The notes: generated by a model not told the origin, from the letters alone. 63,167 nucleotides of DNA from Pseudonocardia halophobica (GCF_027922425.1 NZ_BSFQ01000043.1:1-63167), one strand, 5' to 3'; counted from the stretch's first letter, positions 1 through 8,751 are shown. Translations and numbers: made by a program.

Positions 1-1421
1 GCCGGACACGGCGGTGGGCTCGACCAGATCCGGGTCGACCTGTTCGTCGGCTTCCTCGACGGCTCCCTGCACACCCTCACCGACGACCAGATCACCGAAG
101 CGATGCTCGCCAGCCAGGCACCCCGCCCGACCGAGCCCCTGTCCCGACGCCGCACCGGGCGCCCGGGCCCGGCACGGGCTCGCACCGGCGGCGGAGGCGC
201 GCCCGGCAGCTCAGGAAGGCCGAGGCCGGAGCAAATTGACGCCGTCACGCACAGCATCCCTGGCCCATCCACCGAGCACGCCAACAGAGTCGCGCAGGCA
301 AACGCGCCGGACCGCGCTGCCGCGAGCCTCGCCGCCGCGTCCTCGGCTGGAGCGGCGCGCGTCCGCCGAACACCTCGACCGAGCCGACCGAGCCGACAGG
401 GCCCAACCCGACACAATCAAGCCGGCCGAACGGATCGACTGTGCCGGGAGTGCCGAGCGGGCCGGCTGGACCCAGTGGACCGAGCACGCCGGGCCAGCCG
501 ACCGTGAGGCGGCGAGGGGTGCACGTGCAAGTGCCCCTCGCAACGCTGCTCGGGCTCGATGACCGGCCCGCCGAACTCCCCACCCTCGGGCCCATTCCCG
601 CCTCCCGTGCCCGCGACCTCGTGCGCGCCCAGCTGAGCGCGCCCTGGCGGTTCGCTCTCACCGACACTGAAGGCCGGCTGGTCCGCGCCGGCACGCTTCG
701 ACGGCGGCCGACTGTCGACGACCTCGCCTGCCTCGCAGAGACCGCCGACACTCAGAGCGTCGACACCGGGACAGGAGCGGCATCCCAGACGCCGGTGCCA
801 CCCACCGACCCCGCCGCACCGGGGCTGGTCGACCTACTCGTCGACGCCACGCTCCTGCAACGCCTCATCGGAGACCCCACAGCGGTCCCGCCCTCATGGC
901 GACCGGTTCTCGACGAGATCGCGACGTCCCGCGGGCGGCCGCTCGACGACTCCCCCACCGACCGCTTCCCGCACGCGGCGCTGCGCCGCCACGTCGAGTT
1001 CCGCGACCGCACCTGCACCTTCACCGGTTGCGTCGCGCCCGCACACGGTATCGACCTCGACCACACCCACGACCATGCCCGCGGCGGCCCCACCACCGCC
1101 GACGACCTCGGGCCCGCGTGCCGCCACGACCACGGCCTCAAGCAACGCGGCTGGACCCTCGCCCAACCGGAGCCAGGCGTGTTCGTCTGGCGCAGTCCCC
1201 TCGGCCGCGAGTACCGCACCCGCTCCGACCCCCTACTCCCCCCACCGCCACCGCTGCTCCCCGTCGCCGAGGAGGACGACCCCTGCTGCGCCGACCCCCT
1301 CGACGACCTCGACCGAAGCGGACCCCTGATCGTCTGGCGGCCCGCCACCGACGACCACGACGACGAACCCCGACCACCACCCCACCCCGCCACCGACCTC
1401 GACGAGCCGCCGCCCTTCTGA
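1..1421 (+). pseudogene. DUF222/HNH endonuclease (13E12-type), 5' truncated and frameshifted
   Basis: The window opens inside a gene of the DUF222 plus HNH family, which is amplified in actinobacteria and of uncertain biological role. In frame 1 the first codons read LDQIRVDLFVGFLDGS, the typical end of the DUF222 helical domain. After a Pro/Ser/Thr-rich linker the family sequence continues in frame 3, from VPLATLLGLDDRPAELP to the stop at 1419-1421. The HNH core lies at about 1010-1160, with CTFTGC, DLDHTHDHARGG, a Cys/His/His cluster and a GW near its end. Frame 3 has a TGA at 237-239 and frame 1 stops at 505-507, so a -1-type shift must lie between; the linker composition suggests around 340-350. 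It may be a decayed copy or a sequence error. The 5' end lies outside the window. Confidence 0.75.
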
Positions 1422-1450
1422 CGGCCCGCTCGCCCGGGCCGGCGGGATCG

Positions 1451-2287
1451 TCAGGCTCCGGCGCGTGCGGACTCGGGCGGTTTGCGGAGGATCGGCCGCA
1501 GCATCTCCGCCAGCGCCCGGGGATGGGTGACCTGAGGGACGTGGGCACCTGGGGTCTCGATGAATGGCGCGTCGAGTTTGTCGGCGAACCAGCGGGAGGC
1601 CTCGCAGAACCAGTGATGCCGCGAAGCCGGGTCGCAGTTGTCCGCGCCGGCGGCGACCACGCACGGAACCCCGACCTCGGCGAGTTCTGCCTCGCCGGGC
1701 AGGTAGCTCATCACGTCCGCGAGCTCCAGGCCGAAGAAGACCTCGCCGTTGCCCAGCATCCGGGTGCGCAGGTCGTCGTCGAGCGCCTCGAACACCTCGT
1801 CACCGGCGACCCAACGGAGGAACCTCTCCATGGCCACCGGCGGGCCGCCCTGAGCCATCCCCTGCTCGACGACCGCCTGCAGTTGCGCGCCCGCGGCTTC
1901 ACCGCCAGCGGCGACCGCGGCGTAGGGCGGCTCATGGAAGATCGCGCCGCGAAGAACCTCGGGATGCCTGAGCGTGAGACTCGTGAGGATGATCGCGCCC
2001 GAGCTGTTCCCATAAGCCACTGCCGGGACGAGATCGAGAGCCCTGAGCAGGTCGGCGGCGTCGTCGGCCTGCTCGTCGATCGGCGCGGCGTCCCACCCCT
2101 CCGGCCGCGGGCTGCGGGAGTTGGCGCGCCGGTCGTAGGTCAGGACCGTGAACTCGTCCGCCAGGGCGTCGGCCACCTCGGTCCAGTGCCCGGCGTCGCC
2201 GGTCGCCCCGGAGATGAACACGACCGAGGGGCCCTCCCCGCGTCGCTCGTAGTACAGCGTTGTGCCGTTGGCCTCGATCGTAGCCAT
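1451..2287 (-). CDS. alpha/beta hydrolase
   Basis: A 278-residue alpha/beta-hydrolase-fold enzyme, probably cytoplasmic since no signal peptide is seen. The oxyanion region is around GATGDAGHW (27-35). The nucleophile elbow is GNSSG with Ser95. The acid is probably the Asp of AAGADNCDP, and the catalytic His lies in GAHVPQVTHP near the C-terminus, so the triad looks complete. The ATG at 2287 is preceded by GGGAGGAC at good spacing. The frame stays open further upstream, but homology begins at this ATG (MATIEANGTTLYYERRG). The substrate cannot be told; the architecture resembles small esterases and epoxide-hydrolase-like proteins. It stands alone, 128 bp after the AIM24 gene on the same strand. 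Confidence 0.85.
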   Translation of the reverse strand: MATIEANGTTLYYERRGEGPSVVFISGATGDAGHWTEVADALADEFTVLTYDRRANSRSPRPEGWDAAPIDEQADDAADLLRALDLVPAVAYGNSSGAIILTSLTLRHPEVLRGAIFHEPPYAAVAAGGEAAGAQLQAVVEQGMAQGGPPVAMERFLRWVAGDEVFEALDDDLRTRMLGNGEVFFGLELADVMSYLPGEAELAEVGVPCVVAAGADNCDPASRHHWFCEASRWFADKLDAPFIETPGAHVPQVTHPRALAEMLRPILRKPPESARAGA

Positions 2288-2415
2288 CTCGTCCTCCCTG
2301 ACAGTGAGCGCGTGCCGGCGCGCCGGAGGACCGAGGGTGGGACTGCGTACGCACGGGGTCCACCGCCGGACGGCCGACGACGTGGCGTCCGTTCTCCCTC
2401 CGCTCGGTGCCGGCA

Positions 2416-3129
2416 TCAGCCGTTGTCGGAGGGCGACGACCGCTCGGGCAGGTAGGGCTGGATCGCGGAGGCGAGCTTCTCGGCCGTCATCGACTGGAGC
2501 CAGACGTGCCCGGGGCCGTGGATCTCCGCCAGCATCAGCGAGTCGCCGAACAGCTTGTTCTTCACCCCGCGCACGGAGGTGAACTGGAGCTCCATCCCGG
2601 CGCGGTAGAGAGCGAGGTGCCCCGGGTGGATCCACATCGACTGTCCGGCCGGGATGTCGTACTCGGTGATCTCGCCGGCGAGTTGCACCCACGCCACTCC
2701 GTCGCCCGACAGCTTCTGGAACACCACGCCGGCGCCGCCGAAGATCCCGGCGCCGAGCTTCTTCTGCAGCCCGACCGACACCTCGACCTTCGCGGTGCTG
2801 GCCATGTAGGCGCCGGACTGCACCATGAACTCGTCCGCGGCGTCGACCCGCAGCTCCCGGATCGTGCCCGGGAGATCGGTCGCGAAGGCCACGAACCCGC
2901 CCGCCCGTGGGGCGGTGTACTCGGTGAGGAACAGCTGCCCGCCACCGAGGGCCCGCTTCAGACCGCTCATGAAGCCGCCCCGGCCGCCCGAGCCGAACCG
3001 GGTGGACGTCTCGAGGTCGAATCCGGAGGACAGCCAGGCGACGTCCCCGCCCTCGGCGATGACCTGCTCGCCGGGACCCATGGTGATCTCCAGGACGGGC
3101 ATCGTCGTGCCCATGATCCGGGTCTGCAT
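2416..3129 (-). CDS. AIM24/TIGR00266 family protein
   Basis: About 237 residues that match the AIM24 (TIGR00266-like) beta-rich family: MQTRIMGTTMPVLEITMGPG, then glycine-rich strands such as GGRGGFMSGLKRALGGGQLF and an IHPGHLALY segment. Family members are predicted trimeric beta-sandwich proteins of unknown biochemical role. The start was chosen at 3129 because family members begin with MQxxIxGxxMPxLE; the frame is open to 3246 but that extension looks unlike the family. No clear Shine-Dalgarno precedes the ATG, so translation may be leaderless. It is divergent from the SnoaL gene. Confidence 0.82.
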   Translation of the reverse strand: MQTRIMGTTMPVLEITMGPGEQVIAEGGDVAWLSSGFDLETSTRFGSGGRGGFMSGLKRALGGGQLFLTEYTAPRAGGFVAFATDLPGTIRELRVDAADEFMVQSGAYMASTAKVEVSVGLQKKLGAGIFGGAGVVFQKLSGDGVAWVQLAGEITEYDIPAGQSMWIHPGHLALYRAGMELQFTSVRGVKNKLFGDSLMLAEIHGPGHVWLQSMTAEKLASAIQPYLPERSSPSDNG

Positions 3130-3272
3130 GGCAGGAAGGTAGAGGTGGCGCGCCGGCACCGGAAGGGTCCCGAACGCCCCAGGACAAGGGCCGAACGGCG
3201 GCAGCCGGACGCCGAACCGTCGCAGTACGGTGTCCGCCCCGCCCACCGGTCGCTCCCCGCGAGGAGGCCACG

Positions 3273-3701
3273 TTGACCACGACGACCACGAGCTCGCGCA
3301 ACGAGACCGCGCTCGCCCGGGCCATCGAGCGCTGGAACGCCGGTGACCTCGAGGGCTACCTGGAGATCTACGCCGACGACATCCGGCTGCACGGCATGTC
3401 CCCGGAACCGTTGGACAAGCGGGGCGTGCGCGCGACGTACCAGGCCATGTTCGCGGCCTTCCCGCGGAATCACCTGGAGCTCCACGAGACGTTCAGTGAC
3501 GGCGACCGGCTGAGCTGCCGGTTCACGCTGACGGGCCGGCACGACGGCGACTACATGGGCATCCCGCCGACGGGGCGCGACATCAGCCTGCCGGGCATCA
3601 CGATCCTGCACTTCCGCGACGGTCGGTGCGTCGAGCGCTGGGTCTGCGCCGACACCCTGGGGCTCCTCGTCCAGCTCGGGGTCGTCCCGCCGCCGCACTG
3701 A
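3273..3701 (+). CDS. SnoaL-like ester cyclase family protein
   Basis: A 142-residue NTF2/SnoaL-like fold protein. RAIERWNAGDLEGYLEIYADD and GMSPEPLDKRGV are typical of the N-terminal half, and FTLTGRHDGDYMGIPPTGR plus the terminal helix region of the second half. The start is TTG, chosen because GAGGAGG at 3261-3267 lies at correct spacing and no better ATG/GTG exists. Members act as polyketide cyclases or have unknown roles. No polyketide genes are nearby, so a cyclase role is not supported here. Confidence 0.8.
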   Translation: MTTTTTSSRNETALARAIERWNAGDLEGYLEIYADDIRLHGMSPEPLDKRGVRATYQAMFAAFPRNHLELHETFSDGDRLSCRFTLTGRHDGDYMGIPPTGRDISLPGITILHFRDGRCVERWVCADTLGLLVQLGVVPPPH

Positions 3702-3783
3702 CGATCGCGGGCCCGGCCCCGCCGATGAGTTCCGCGCCCGTTCGCGGTCTGCCCGTCCGAGACCGAGAGTGGGGAGATCGAGC

Positions 3784-4486
3784 GTGCCCGAGCCCGTCCT
3801 GCTGACCCACCCGCGACGAGCTGTGGGCCGCCGTCCACGCGGAACGCGCCGCCCTGGCCGAGGACCTCGCCGAGCTCGACGACGGCGGGTGGGCGGCCCC
3901 GTCGTTGTGCGGCCGCTGGACCGTCGAGGATGTCGTCGCGCACCTCACCGCTGCCGCGAGCACCGGCACGGTCCGGTGGATCACGAGCATCGTCGGCGCA
4001 CGTTTCGACGCCGACCTCCACAACGCCCGGCGGCTCGCGGAGCACCGCGGCGCCACCCCGGCCGAGACCCTCGACCGCTTCCGCGCCGTGGTCACCAGCA
4101 CCCGGGCGGCGTCCGGGCACACGCCCGCGTGGCTCGGCGAGATCGTCGTGCACGGCCAGGACGTCCGCCGGCCCCTCGGGATCCGGCGGACGCCGTCGAT
4201 CGAGTCGCTCACCGCCGTCGCCACGTTCTACGCGAGCCGGGACTTCACGGTGAACAGCAAGAAGACGGTCGCCGGTCTCCGGCTGGAGGCCACCGACGGG
4301 CCCTTCGCCCACGGCGACGGGCCTTTGGTCCGCGGTCCCTCCGTCGCGCTGACCATGGCCATGGCCGGGCGCGCGACCTACTGCGACGACCTCGACGGAC
4401 CCGGTGTGCCGATTCTGCGCTGGCGCTGCGCGAACCAGCAGCTCGCCTTCAGGACGTCGCCGGGGTGTGCCCCACCGCGGTCCTGA
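3784..4486 (+). pseudogene. maleylpyruvate isomerase/DinB-fold mycothiol-dependent protein, apparent 5' frameshift
   Basis: The body matches the TIGR03083-type DinB-fold family of mycothiol-dependent enzymes: DELWAAVHAERAALAEDLAEL, then GRWTVEDVVAHLTAAA and a WLGEIVVHGQDVRRPLG motif carrying the metal-site Glu and His. That body is in frame 2. Going upstream, frame 2 meets a TGA at 3803-3805 with no usable start after it. A good GTG at 3784 with GGGGAG upstream is in frame 1, so a one-base shift is needed between about 3799 and 3815. An internal TTG at 3905 would remove the conserved first helix. It is either a recent pseudogene or a sequencing error. The last 38 bp overlap the convergent LysE gene, and the C-terminal tail past ILRWRC is unusual. 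Confidence 0.65.
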
Positions 4487-5090
4487 CCGCGAACGCACCC
4501 AGCAGGCTCCCCGCGACCCACCGCTGGACGGTCATTGCGCGCGGACGCGCCGCCAGGAACCGGGCGACGGACGCCGCCGCCAGGACGATCAGGGCGTTGA
4601 CGGTCAGGGCGACGACGATCTGGACCGCGCCGAGCTGCAGGAACTGACCCCACGCCGCCCCGCCGGACGGATCGACGAACTGCGGCAGGAGCGCCGCGTA
4701 CATCAGCGCGATCTTGGGGTTGAGCAGGTTGGTGAGCAGGCCCATGCCGAACAGCCGCCGGTCGGAAGCCGGCTCCAGGTCGCGCGCCTCGAACGGGGAG
4801 CGGCCGCCCGGCCGCAGCATGACCCAGGCCAGCCACGCGAGGTACAGCGCGCCCGCGATCTTGACGGTCGTGTACGCGGCGGGGACCGCGGCGAACAGGG
4901 CGGACAGCCCGGCCACGGCGGCCAGGAGGTAGCACAGGAACCCCACGCCCGTCCCGGCCAGGGAGACGAGTCCGGCGCGCCTGCCCTGGGAGATCGCCCG
5001 GGAGGCCAGGTAGATCATGTTGGGCCCCGGCGTGAGGACCATGCCGAGGGCGACCAGGACGACGCCGACGACGGCGGACGGTTGGATCAC
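4449..5090 (-). CDS. LysE/RhtB family amino-acid exporter
   Basis: A 213-residue inner-membrane protein with about six hydrophobic segments. The LysE signature is near the N-terminus: VALGMVLTPGPNMIYLASRAISQGRRAG, with the conserved TPGPN. A second family landmark is LTNLLNPKIALMYAALLPQFVDP at mid-protein. These proteins export amino acids or small metabolites. The start is GTG at 5090, with GGAAGGGG about 8 nt upstream; longer upstream frames lack family sequence. It is divergent from the cupin gene. The substrate cannot be predicted. Confidence 0.88.
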   Translation of the reverse strand: MIQPSAVVGVVLVALGMVLTPGPNMIYLASRAISQGRRAGLVSLAGTGVGFLCYLLAAVAGLSALFAAVPAAYTTVKIAGALYLAWLAWVMLRPGGRSPFEARDLEPASDRRLFGMGLLTNLLNPKIALMYAALLPQFVDPSGGAAWGQFLQLGAVQIVVALTVNALIVLAAASVARFLAARPRAMTVQRWVAGSLLGAFAVRTAVGHTPATS

Positions 5091-5256
5091 GAGCCGAGCC
5101 CCTTCCACGGTGCTCCCGCCACACAAGCACCCGGCCCGCGCGATCACCACGGGTTTGCGGGCGGACCCGAGGGGCGGAACGGCGGCTTGACGTGGCGTGC
5201 CGGGGTGGTAGGCCGGACGACACCGATCCGGAACACCCCCCGTCGGAGGGCACCTC

Positions 5257-5640
5257 ATGACCGAGACTCTGAAGCCGGTGGACCTCACCGTCGTCGACAC
5301 GACGACCGCGGAGTGGCAGGACTTCCCCGTGCCCGCCATCAACGCCCACCTCGAGCACGTGCCGCTCCTCGACGACCCGGACACGGGGATGATGGTGGTG
5401 AAGATGGTCTACCGGGCCGGGTTCACCAACACCTGGCACACCCATCCCTGCGGCCACGGCATCTACGTGCTCGACGGTGTCCTGAACACGCACCAGGGCG
5501 ACTTCGGGCCGGGCAGCTTCGTGTGGTTCCCCGAGGGCGGGACCATGCAGCACGGCGCCACCAAGGACGCCGACTGCACCTTCCTGTTCATCACGAACAA
5601 GCCGTTCGACATCCACCACGTCGCCACGGCCGAGGGCTGA
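5257..5640 (+). CDS. cupin-domain protein
   Basis: A 127-residue single-domain cupin. Motif 1 appears as TWHTHPCGHGIYVLDGVL and supplies two or three His ligands, but the usual glutamate of that motif is absent. Motif 2 is GSFVWFPEGGTMQHGAT with the second-strand His. It therefore probably binds a metal, perhaps as a small dioxygenase or sensor-like cupin. The ATG follows CGGAGGG at good spacing. It is not clearly linked to the flavoprotein downstream, which has its own upstream element. Confidence 0.82.
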   Translation: MTETLKPVDLTVVDTTTAEWQDFPVPAINAHLEHVPLLDDPDTGMMVVKMVYRAGFTNTWHTHPCGHGIYVLDGVLNTHQGDFGPGSFVWFPEGGTMQHGATKDADCTFLFITNKPFDIHHVATAEG

Positions 5641-5693
5641 CCGGGCGGACGGACGGAAAGAGGCCACTCCGGACCTCCCCGCCACTCTCAACG

Positions 5694-5699
5694 TATAGC
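5694..5699 (+). promoter_or_regulatory. candidate -10 box of rifampin monooxygenase promoter
   Basis: TATAGC stands out in otherwise GC-rich DNA and lies 8 bp before the RAE-like palindrome and about 85 bp before the flavoprotein start. No convincing -35 hexamer is visible at 16-18 bp spacing, so this is a tentative call. Confidence 0.4.
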
Positions 5700-5706
5700 G
5701 CCCCGG

Positions 5707-5725
5707 GGGCCTTGCGGCAAGACCC
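5707..5725 (+). promoter_or_regulatory. rifamycin-associated element (RAE)-like inverted repeat
   Basis: The 19 bp GGGCCTTGCGGCAAGACCC is an inverted repeat with a perfect CTTGC/GCAAG core around a central G and GGG/CCC ends. It matches, as I recall it, the conserved 19-bp RAE found upstream of rifamycin-inactivating and rifamycin-tolerance genes in actinomycetes and needed for rifampin induction. It lies 58 bp before the rifampin monooxygenase-like start, which is independent support. The consensus was recalled and not searched. Confidence 0.75.
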
Positions 5726-5783
5726 GGGCCGTGGCCCAGAATCGCCCGCCGAAGCCAGGACCTGCAGGAATCGGGGGGAATGC

Positions 5784-7271
5784 ATGGCCGGCGTGATCAT
5801 CGTGGGCGGCGGGCCGACGGGCATGATGCTGGCGGCGGAGCTGCGCCTGCACGACGTGGACGTGGTCGTGCTGGAGAAGGAGGCCGAGCAGCCGCCGTTC
5901 GTGCGCTCGCTCGGGCTGCACGTGCGCAGCATCGAGGTGATGGACCAGCGCGGGCTGCTGGAGCGGTTCCTGGAGCACGGGAAGAAGTACGAGGTCGGCG
6001 GGTTCTTCGCCGGCATCCCGACGCCGTGGCCGCGGCTGGACACCGCGCACGGCTACGTCCTCGGCGTCCCGCAGACCACCACGGACCGGCTGCTCGAGGA
6101 GCACGCCCTCGAGGTCGGCGCCGAGGTCCGGCGCGGTGCCGAGCTCGTCGGGCTGGTGCAGGACGCGGACGGGGTCACCGCCGCGCTCGCCGACGGCACC
6201 CGGTTGCGGGCCCGGTACCTCGTCGGCTGCGACGGCGGCCGGAGCACCGTCCGGAAGCTGCTCGGCATCGCCTTCCCGGGCGAGCCCTCGACCGTCGAGA
6301 CGCTGCTGGGCGAGATGGAGGTGACCGCGCCGCCGGAGACCGTGGCCGCGGTGGTGGCGGAGGTCCGGGAGACCGAGAAGCGGTTCGGCCTCGGGCCGCT
6401 CGGCGACGGGCGGTACCGGGTCGTGGTGCCCGCCGTCGGGGTGACGGAGGACCGCGCCGTCCGGCCGACCCTCGAGGACTTCCGGCGCCGGTTGCGGGCG
6501 GTCGCCGGCACCGACTTCGGCGTGCACTCGCCGCGCTGGCTCTCCCGCTTCGGCAACGCGACCCGGCAGGCCGAGCGGTACCGCGAGGGCCGCGCGTTCC
6601 TGGCCGGCGACGCGGCGCACGTCCACCCGCCGACCGGCGGGCAGGGCCTCAACCTCGGCATCCAGGACGCGTTCAACCTCGGCTGGAAGCTCGCGGCGGC
6701 GGTCGCGGGCTGGGCGCCGGAGGACCTGCTGGACAGCTTCGAGTCCGAGCGGCATCCGGTGGCGACGGCCGTCCTGGACAACACCCGCGCGCAGATGGAG
6801 CTGATGTCCACCACGCCCGGGGCGCAGTCCGTGCGCAGGCTCGTCCAGGAGCTGATGGCCTTCGAGGAGGTCAACCGCCACCTGATCGAGAAGATCACCG
6901 CCATCGGCATCCGCTACGACTTCGGCGCGGGACCGGACCTGGTCGGCCGCCGGATGCGGGACGTCCAGCTCAAGAAAGGCCGCCTCTACGAGCTGACGCG
7001 GGCGGGCCGCGGGCTGCTCCTCGACCAGACCGGCCGGCTCTCGGTCGAGGGCTGGGCGGACCGGGTCGACCACGTCGTCGACGTCAGCGAGGAGCTCGAC
7101 GTGCCCGCGGCGCTGCTCCGGCCCGACGGCCACGTGGCGTGGGTCGGGGAGGACCAGCAGGGCCTGCTCGACGCCCTGCCCCGGTGGTTCGGCGCCCGTG
7201 CCGACCTGCCGAGGGGCGGGCCCCTCGTCGTCGCTCGAGAGATCGTCCCGCCGACGCCGATGAGTTCGTGA
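5784..7271 (+). CDS. rox: rifampin monooxygenase-like FAD-dependent hydroxylase
   Basis: A 495-residue group A flavoprotein monooxygenase. The FAD dinucleotide motif GGGPTGM is near residues 8-14, the DG motif CDGGRS near 150 and the GD motif GDAAHVHPPTGGQGLNLG near 273, followed by a thioredoxin-like C-terminal domain. Segments such as GLLERFLEHGKKYEVGGFF, LVGRRMRD and LRPDGHVAWVGEDQQ closely resemble, from memory, the Nocardia farcinica/Streptomyces rifampin monooxygenase (RIFMO/Rox). That enzyme uses NADPH and O2 to hydroxylate the rifamycin naphthoquinone and linearise the drug. The ATG at 5784 follows a GGGGGG run; an out-of-frame ATG 4 bp earlier is not used. The RAE-like palindrome upstream suggests rifamycin induction. 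A related aromatic hydroxylase role remains possible. Confidence 0.87.
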   Translation: MAGVIIVGGGPTGMMLAAELRLHDVDVVVLEKEAEQPPFVRSLGLHVRSIEVMDQRGLLERFLEHGKKYEVGGFFAGIPTPWPRLDTAHGYVLGVPQTTTDRLLEEHALEVGAEVRRGAELVGLVQDADGVTAALADGTRLRARYLVGCDGGRSTVRKLLGIAFPGEPSTVETLLGEMEVTAPPETVAAVVAEVRETEKRFGLGPLGDGRYRVVVPAVGVTEDRAVRPTLEDFRRRLRAVAGTDFGVHSPRWLSRFGNATRQAERYREGRAFLAGDAAHVHPPTGGQGLNLGIQDAFNLGWKLAAAVAGWAPEDLLDSFESERHPVATAVLDNTRAQMELMSTTPGAQSVRRLVQELMAFEEVNRHLIEKITAIGIRYDFGAGPDLVGRRMRDVQLKKGRLYELTRAGRGLLLDQTGRLSVEGWADRVDHVVDVSEELDVPAALLRPDGHVAWVGEDQQGLLDALPRWFGARADLPRGGPLVVAREIVPPTPMSS

Positions 7272-7293
7272 CCTGTTCCGGGTCGTCACCGGT

Positions 7294-7836
7294 ATGAGCG
7301 ATACGGCTGCCGGCCCGGGCAAGGTCGTCGTGAACAGGGCGATGTCGTTGGACGGCTTCATCGCCGGCCCCGACGACGCGATGGACTGGATCTTCGACCA
7401 CCTGGACAACGACGCGTTCCCCGAGGTCATGCAGGCCACCGGCGCGATGCTGGTCGGCCGGGGCACCCACGAGGTCAGCAAGCGGATGTTCGCCGGAGAC
7501 GCCGACTACGACGGGGGGCCGGTGTTCGTCCTGACGCACCGGCCGCCGGACGAGCCCGAGCACGGGGTCACCTTCCTCACCTGCGATCTCGGGGAGGCCG
7601 TCGCCACGGCGCGCGCGGCCGCGGGTGGGAAGAACCTGGAGATCCTCGGAGCCGACCTGGCGAGCCAGTGCTTGCGGCACGGTCTCGTCGACGAGGTGCT
7701 GGTGTACGTCCTGCCGGTGCTCCTCGGGGACGGCGTGCGCTTCTCGACCTCGGGGCTCGGCAGGATCGACCTCGAACCGTTCGACAACAGGCAGTCGGGT
7801 TCCGTGACCATGCTCCGCTTCCGCGTGCGGAAGTAG
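7294..7836 (+). CDS. dihydrofolate reductase-fold protein (RibD C-terminal-like)
   Basis: A 180-residue protein of the DHFR/RibD-C superfamily. VVNRAMSLDGFIAGPDDAMD near the N-terminus, MLVGRGTHEV, and EILGADLASQCLRHGLVDEVLVYVLPVLLGDG are the usual YyaP/YwjB-type landmarks. The fold binds NADPH, but in these stand-alone proteins the substrate is unknown. The gene begins 22 bp after the flavoprotein stop with a poor ribosome site, so it may be cotranscribed with the rifampin monooxygenase-like gene. Whether it shares that function is unclear. Confidence 0.8.
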   Translation: MSDTAAGPGKVVVNRAMSLDGFIAGPDDAMDWIFDHLDNDAFPEVMQATGAMLVGRGTHEVSKRMFAGDADYDGGPVFVLTHRPPDEPEHGVTFLTCDLGEAVATARAAAGGKNLEILGADLASQCLRHGLVDEVLVYVLPVLLGDGVRFSTSGLGRIDLEPFDNRQSGSVTMLRFRVRK

Positions 7837-7850
7837 AGCTGGTCGGGCAC

Positions 7851-7897
7851 GGTGCCCCCGGTGGGACTCGAACCCACACTGTGCCCCTTCGAAGGGG
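7851..7897 (-). pseudogene. tRNA 3' fragment (att-like repeat of the tRNA at 8752-8824)
   Basis: These 47 bp match positions 8750-8796 at 44 places. They contain the T-arm GTGGG/TTCGAGT/CCCAC, the 3' acceptor strand and an anticodon-stem-like hairpin with a TCG triplet. The DNA where the 5' half should be (7898-7930) offers neither an acceptor strand to pair with CGGGGGC nor a D-arm, so this cannot fold into a full tRNA. It looks like a duplicated tRNA 3' end, as left at the far end of an integrated element. Confidence 0.7.
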
Positions 7898-7959
7898 AAG
7901 CGGCCTGACGCTCTGACCATGGCCCTGACCTGCGCTGGGACACCCTGCTGGGCACACTT

Positions 7960-8319
7960 CTACCCATCGAGCTGGATCATGTCGGCATTCATCACGTCCG
8001 GTGTGATGATCCTGCCACTGAAATTGACCTGCTCGAAGTGGTCGAGGAAACCTGCTTCCTTCGCGCCGGCTTCGAGCTCGTCACTGAAAGCCTTGTCGGG
8101 CAGCCTCCAGACGGCCATGTACCGATAATCCATGCGCTCCGGACCGGTGTTGTCGTTGATGGCACAGCCGAGGAACTCGGCGCCCCGTTCGACCAGGCCC
8201 ATGATGAACGGACCGATCTTCTCGTGGAAGAAGTGCTGTCGCTCCTCCAGGGAAAGTGCGAGCCAGGACGGCCTGGCTTTCCAGATCTCGGTGAGGATGT
8301 AGCCGCTCTCACTGCCCAT
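7960..8319 (-). CDS. DUF6616-like small alpha/beta protein
   Basis: A 119-residue protein beginning MGSESGYILTEIWKARPSWL. The pattern of an N-terminal strand, an LSLEERQHFFHEKIGPFI helix, EFLGCAIND, YRYMAVWRLPD and a FLDHFEQVNFSG end fits the dimeric ferredoxin-like-barrel group, and I place it tentatively in DUF6616. Function is unknown. The ATG at 8319 has AGGAGGAC upstream. It lies alone between the tRNA fragment and the intact tRNA and would be the only cargo if that stretch was once mobile. Confidence 0.65.
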   Translation of the reverse strand: MGSESGYILTEIWKARPSWLALSLEERQHFFHEKIGPFIMGLVERGAEFLGCAINDNTGPERMDYRYMAVWRLPDKAFSDELEAGAKEAGFLDHFEQVNFSGRIITPDVMNADMIQLDG

Positions 8320-8749
8320 GGTGTCCTCCTGGTTGCCGCCTGCCGCCCCCACGCGCTGGGTCCTGGTGCTGATCTCCTCGCGGCGCCGATCCACCCTTCC
8401 GACCCCTCGGCGGGGGCGCAAGGCACGCTGTCCCGCCCTGTGCCCGGGCCGACGGGCCGGTAGCCGTGTCGGCGCGTCGTGGGAGACCAGCACCCCGCCG
8501 CACCTCCACTGATCTCCGAGCGGTCCCGGGTGCGGGCGGAGCCCGCGACCACCTGCGTGCCTCTCGGCTCTGCCAGTCCGTCAACGACCTGGACCAGGCC
8601 GAGCCGGACCACTCCGCTGATGTGCGAGACGACGAGAGGATTCCGATGCGCGCGTAGTGGGCGGGAGCACTCGGAGACTCATCCGGACCGAGCACGGGAC
8701 GAGAAGCGATCGCATCCGCAGCTCAGAGCCACCATCGGGCAGTCGCAGG
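8320..8749. other. gene-poor stretch between DUF6616-like gene and tRNA
   Basis: About 430 bp in which no frame on either strand shows a recognisable protein, good ribosome site or codon bias typical of neighbours. There is no integrase remnant, hairpin or repeat visible apart from the flanking tRNA repeats. It may contain the promoter of the gene to its left. Confidence 0.5.
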
Positions 8750-8751
8750 GG

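Noticed and set aside
5780..5783. ATG at 5780 as start of the rifampin monooxygenase-like gene
   Set aside because: It is in another frame, and the frame starting at 5784 begins exactly at the FAD-binding motif.
7851..7925. A second complete tRNA (anticodon UCG, Arg)
   Set aside because: Only the 3' half is tRNA-like. The expected 5' acceptor and D-arm do not pair, so a functional tRNA is unlikely.
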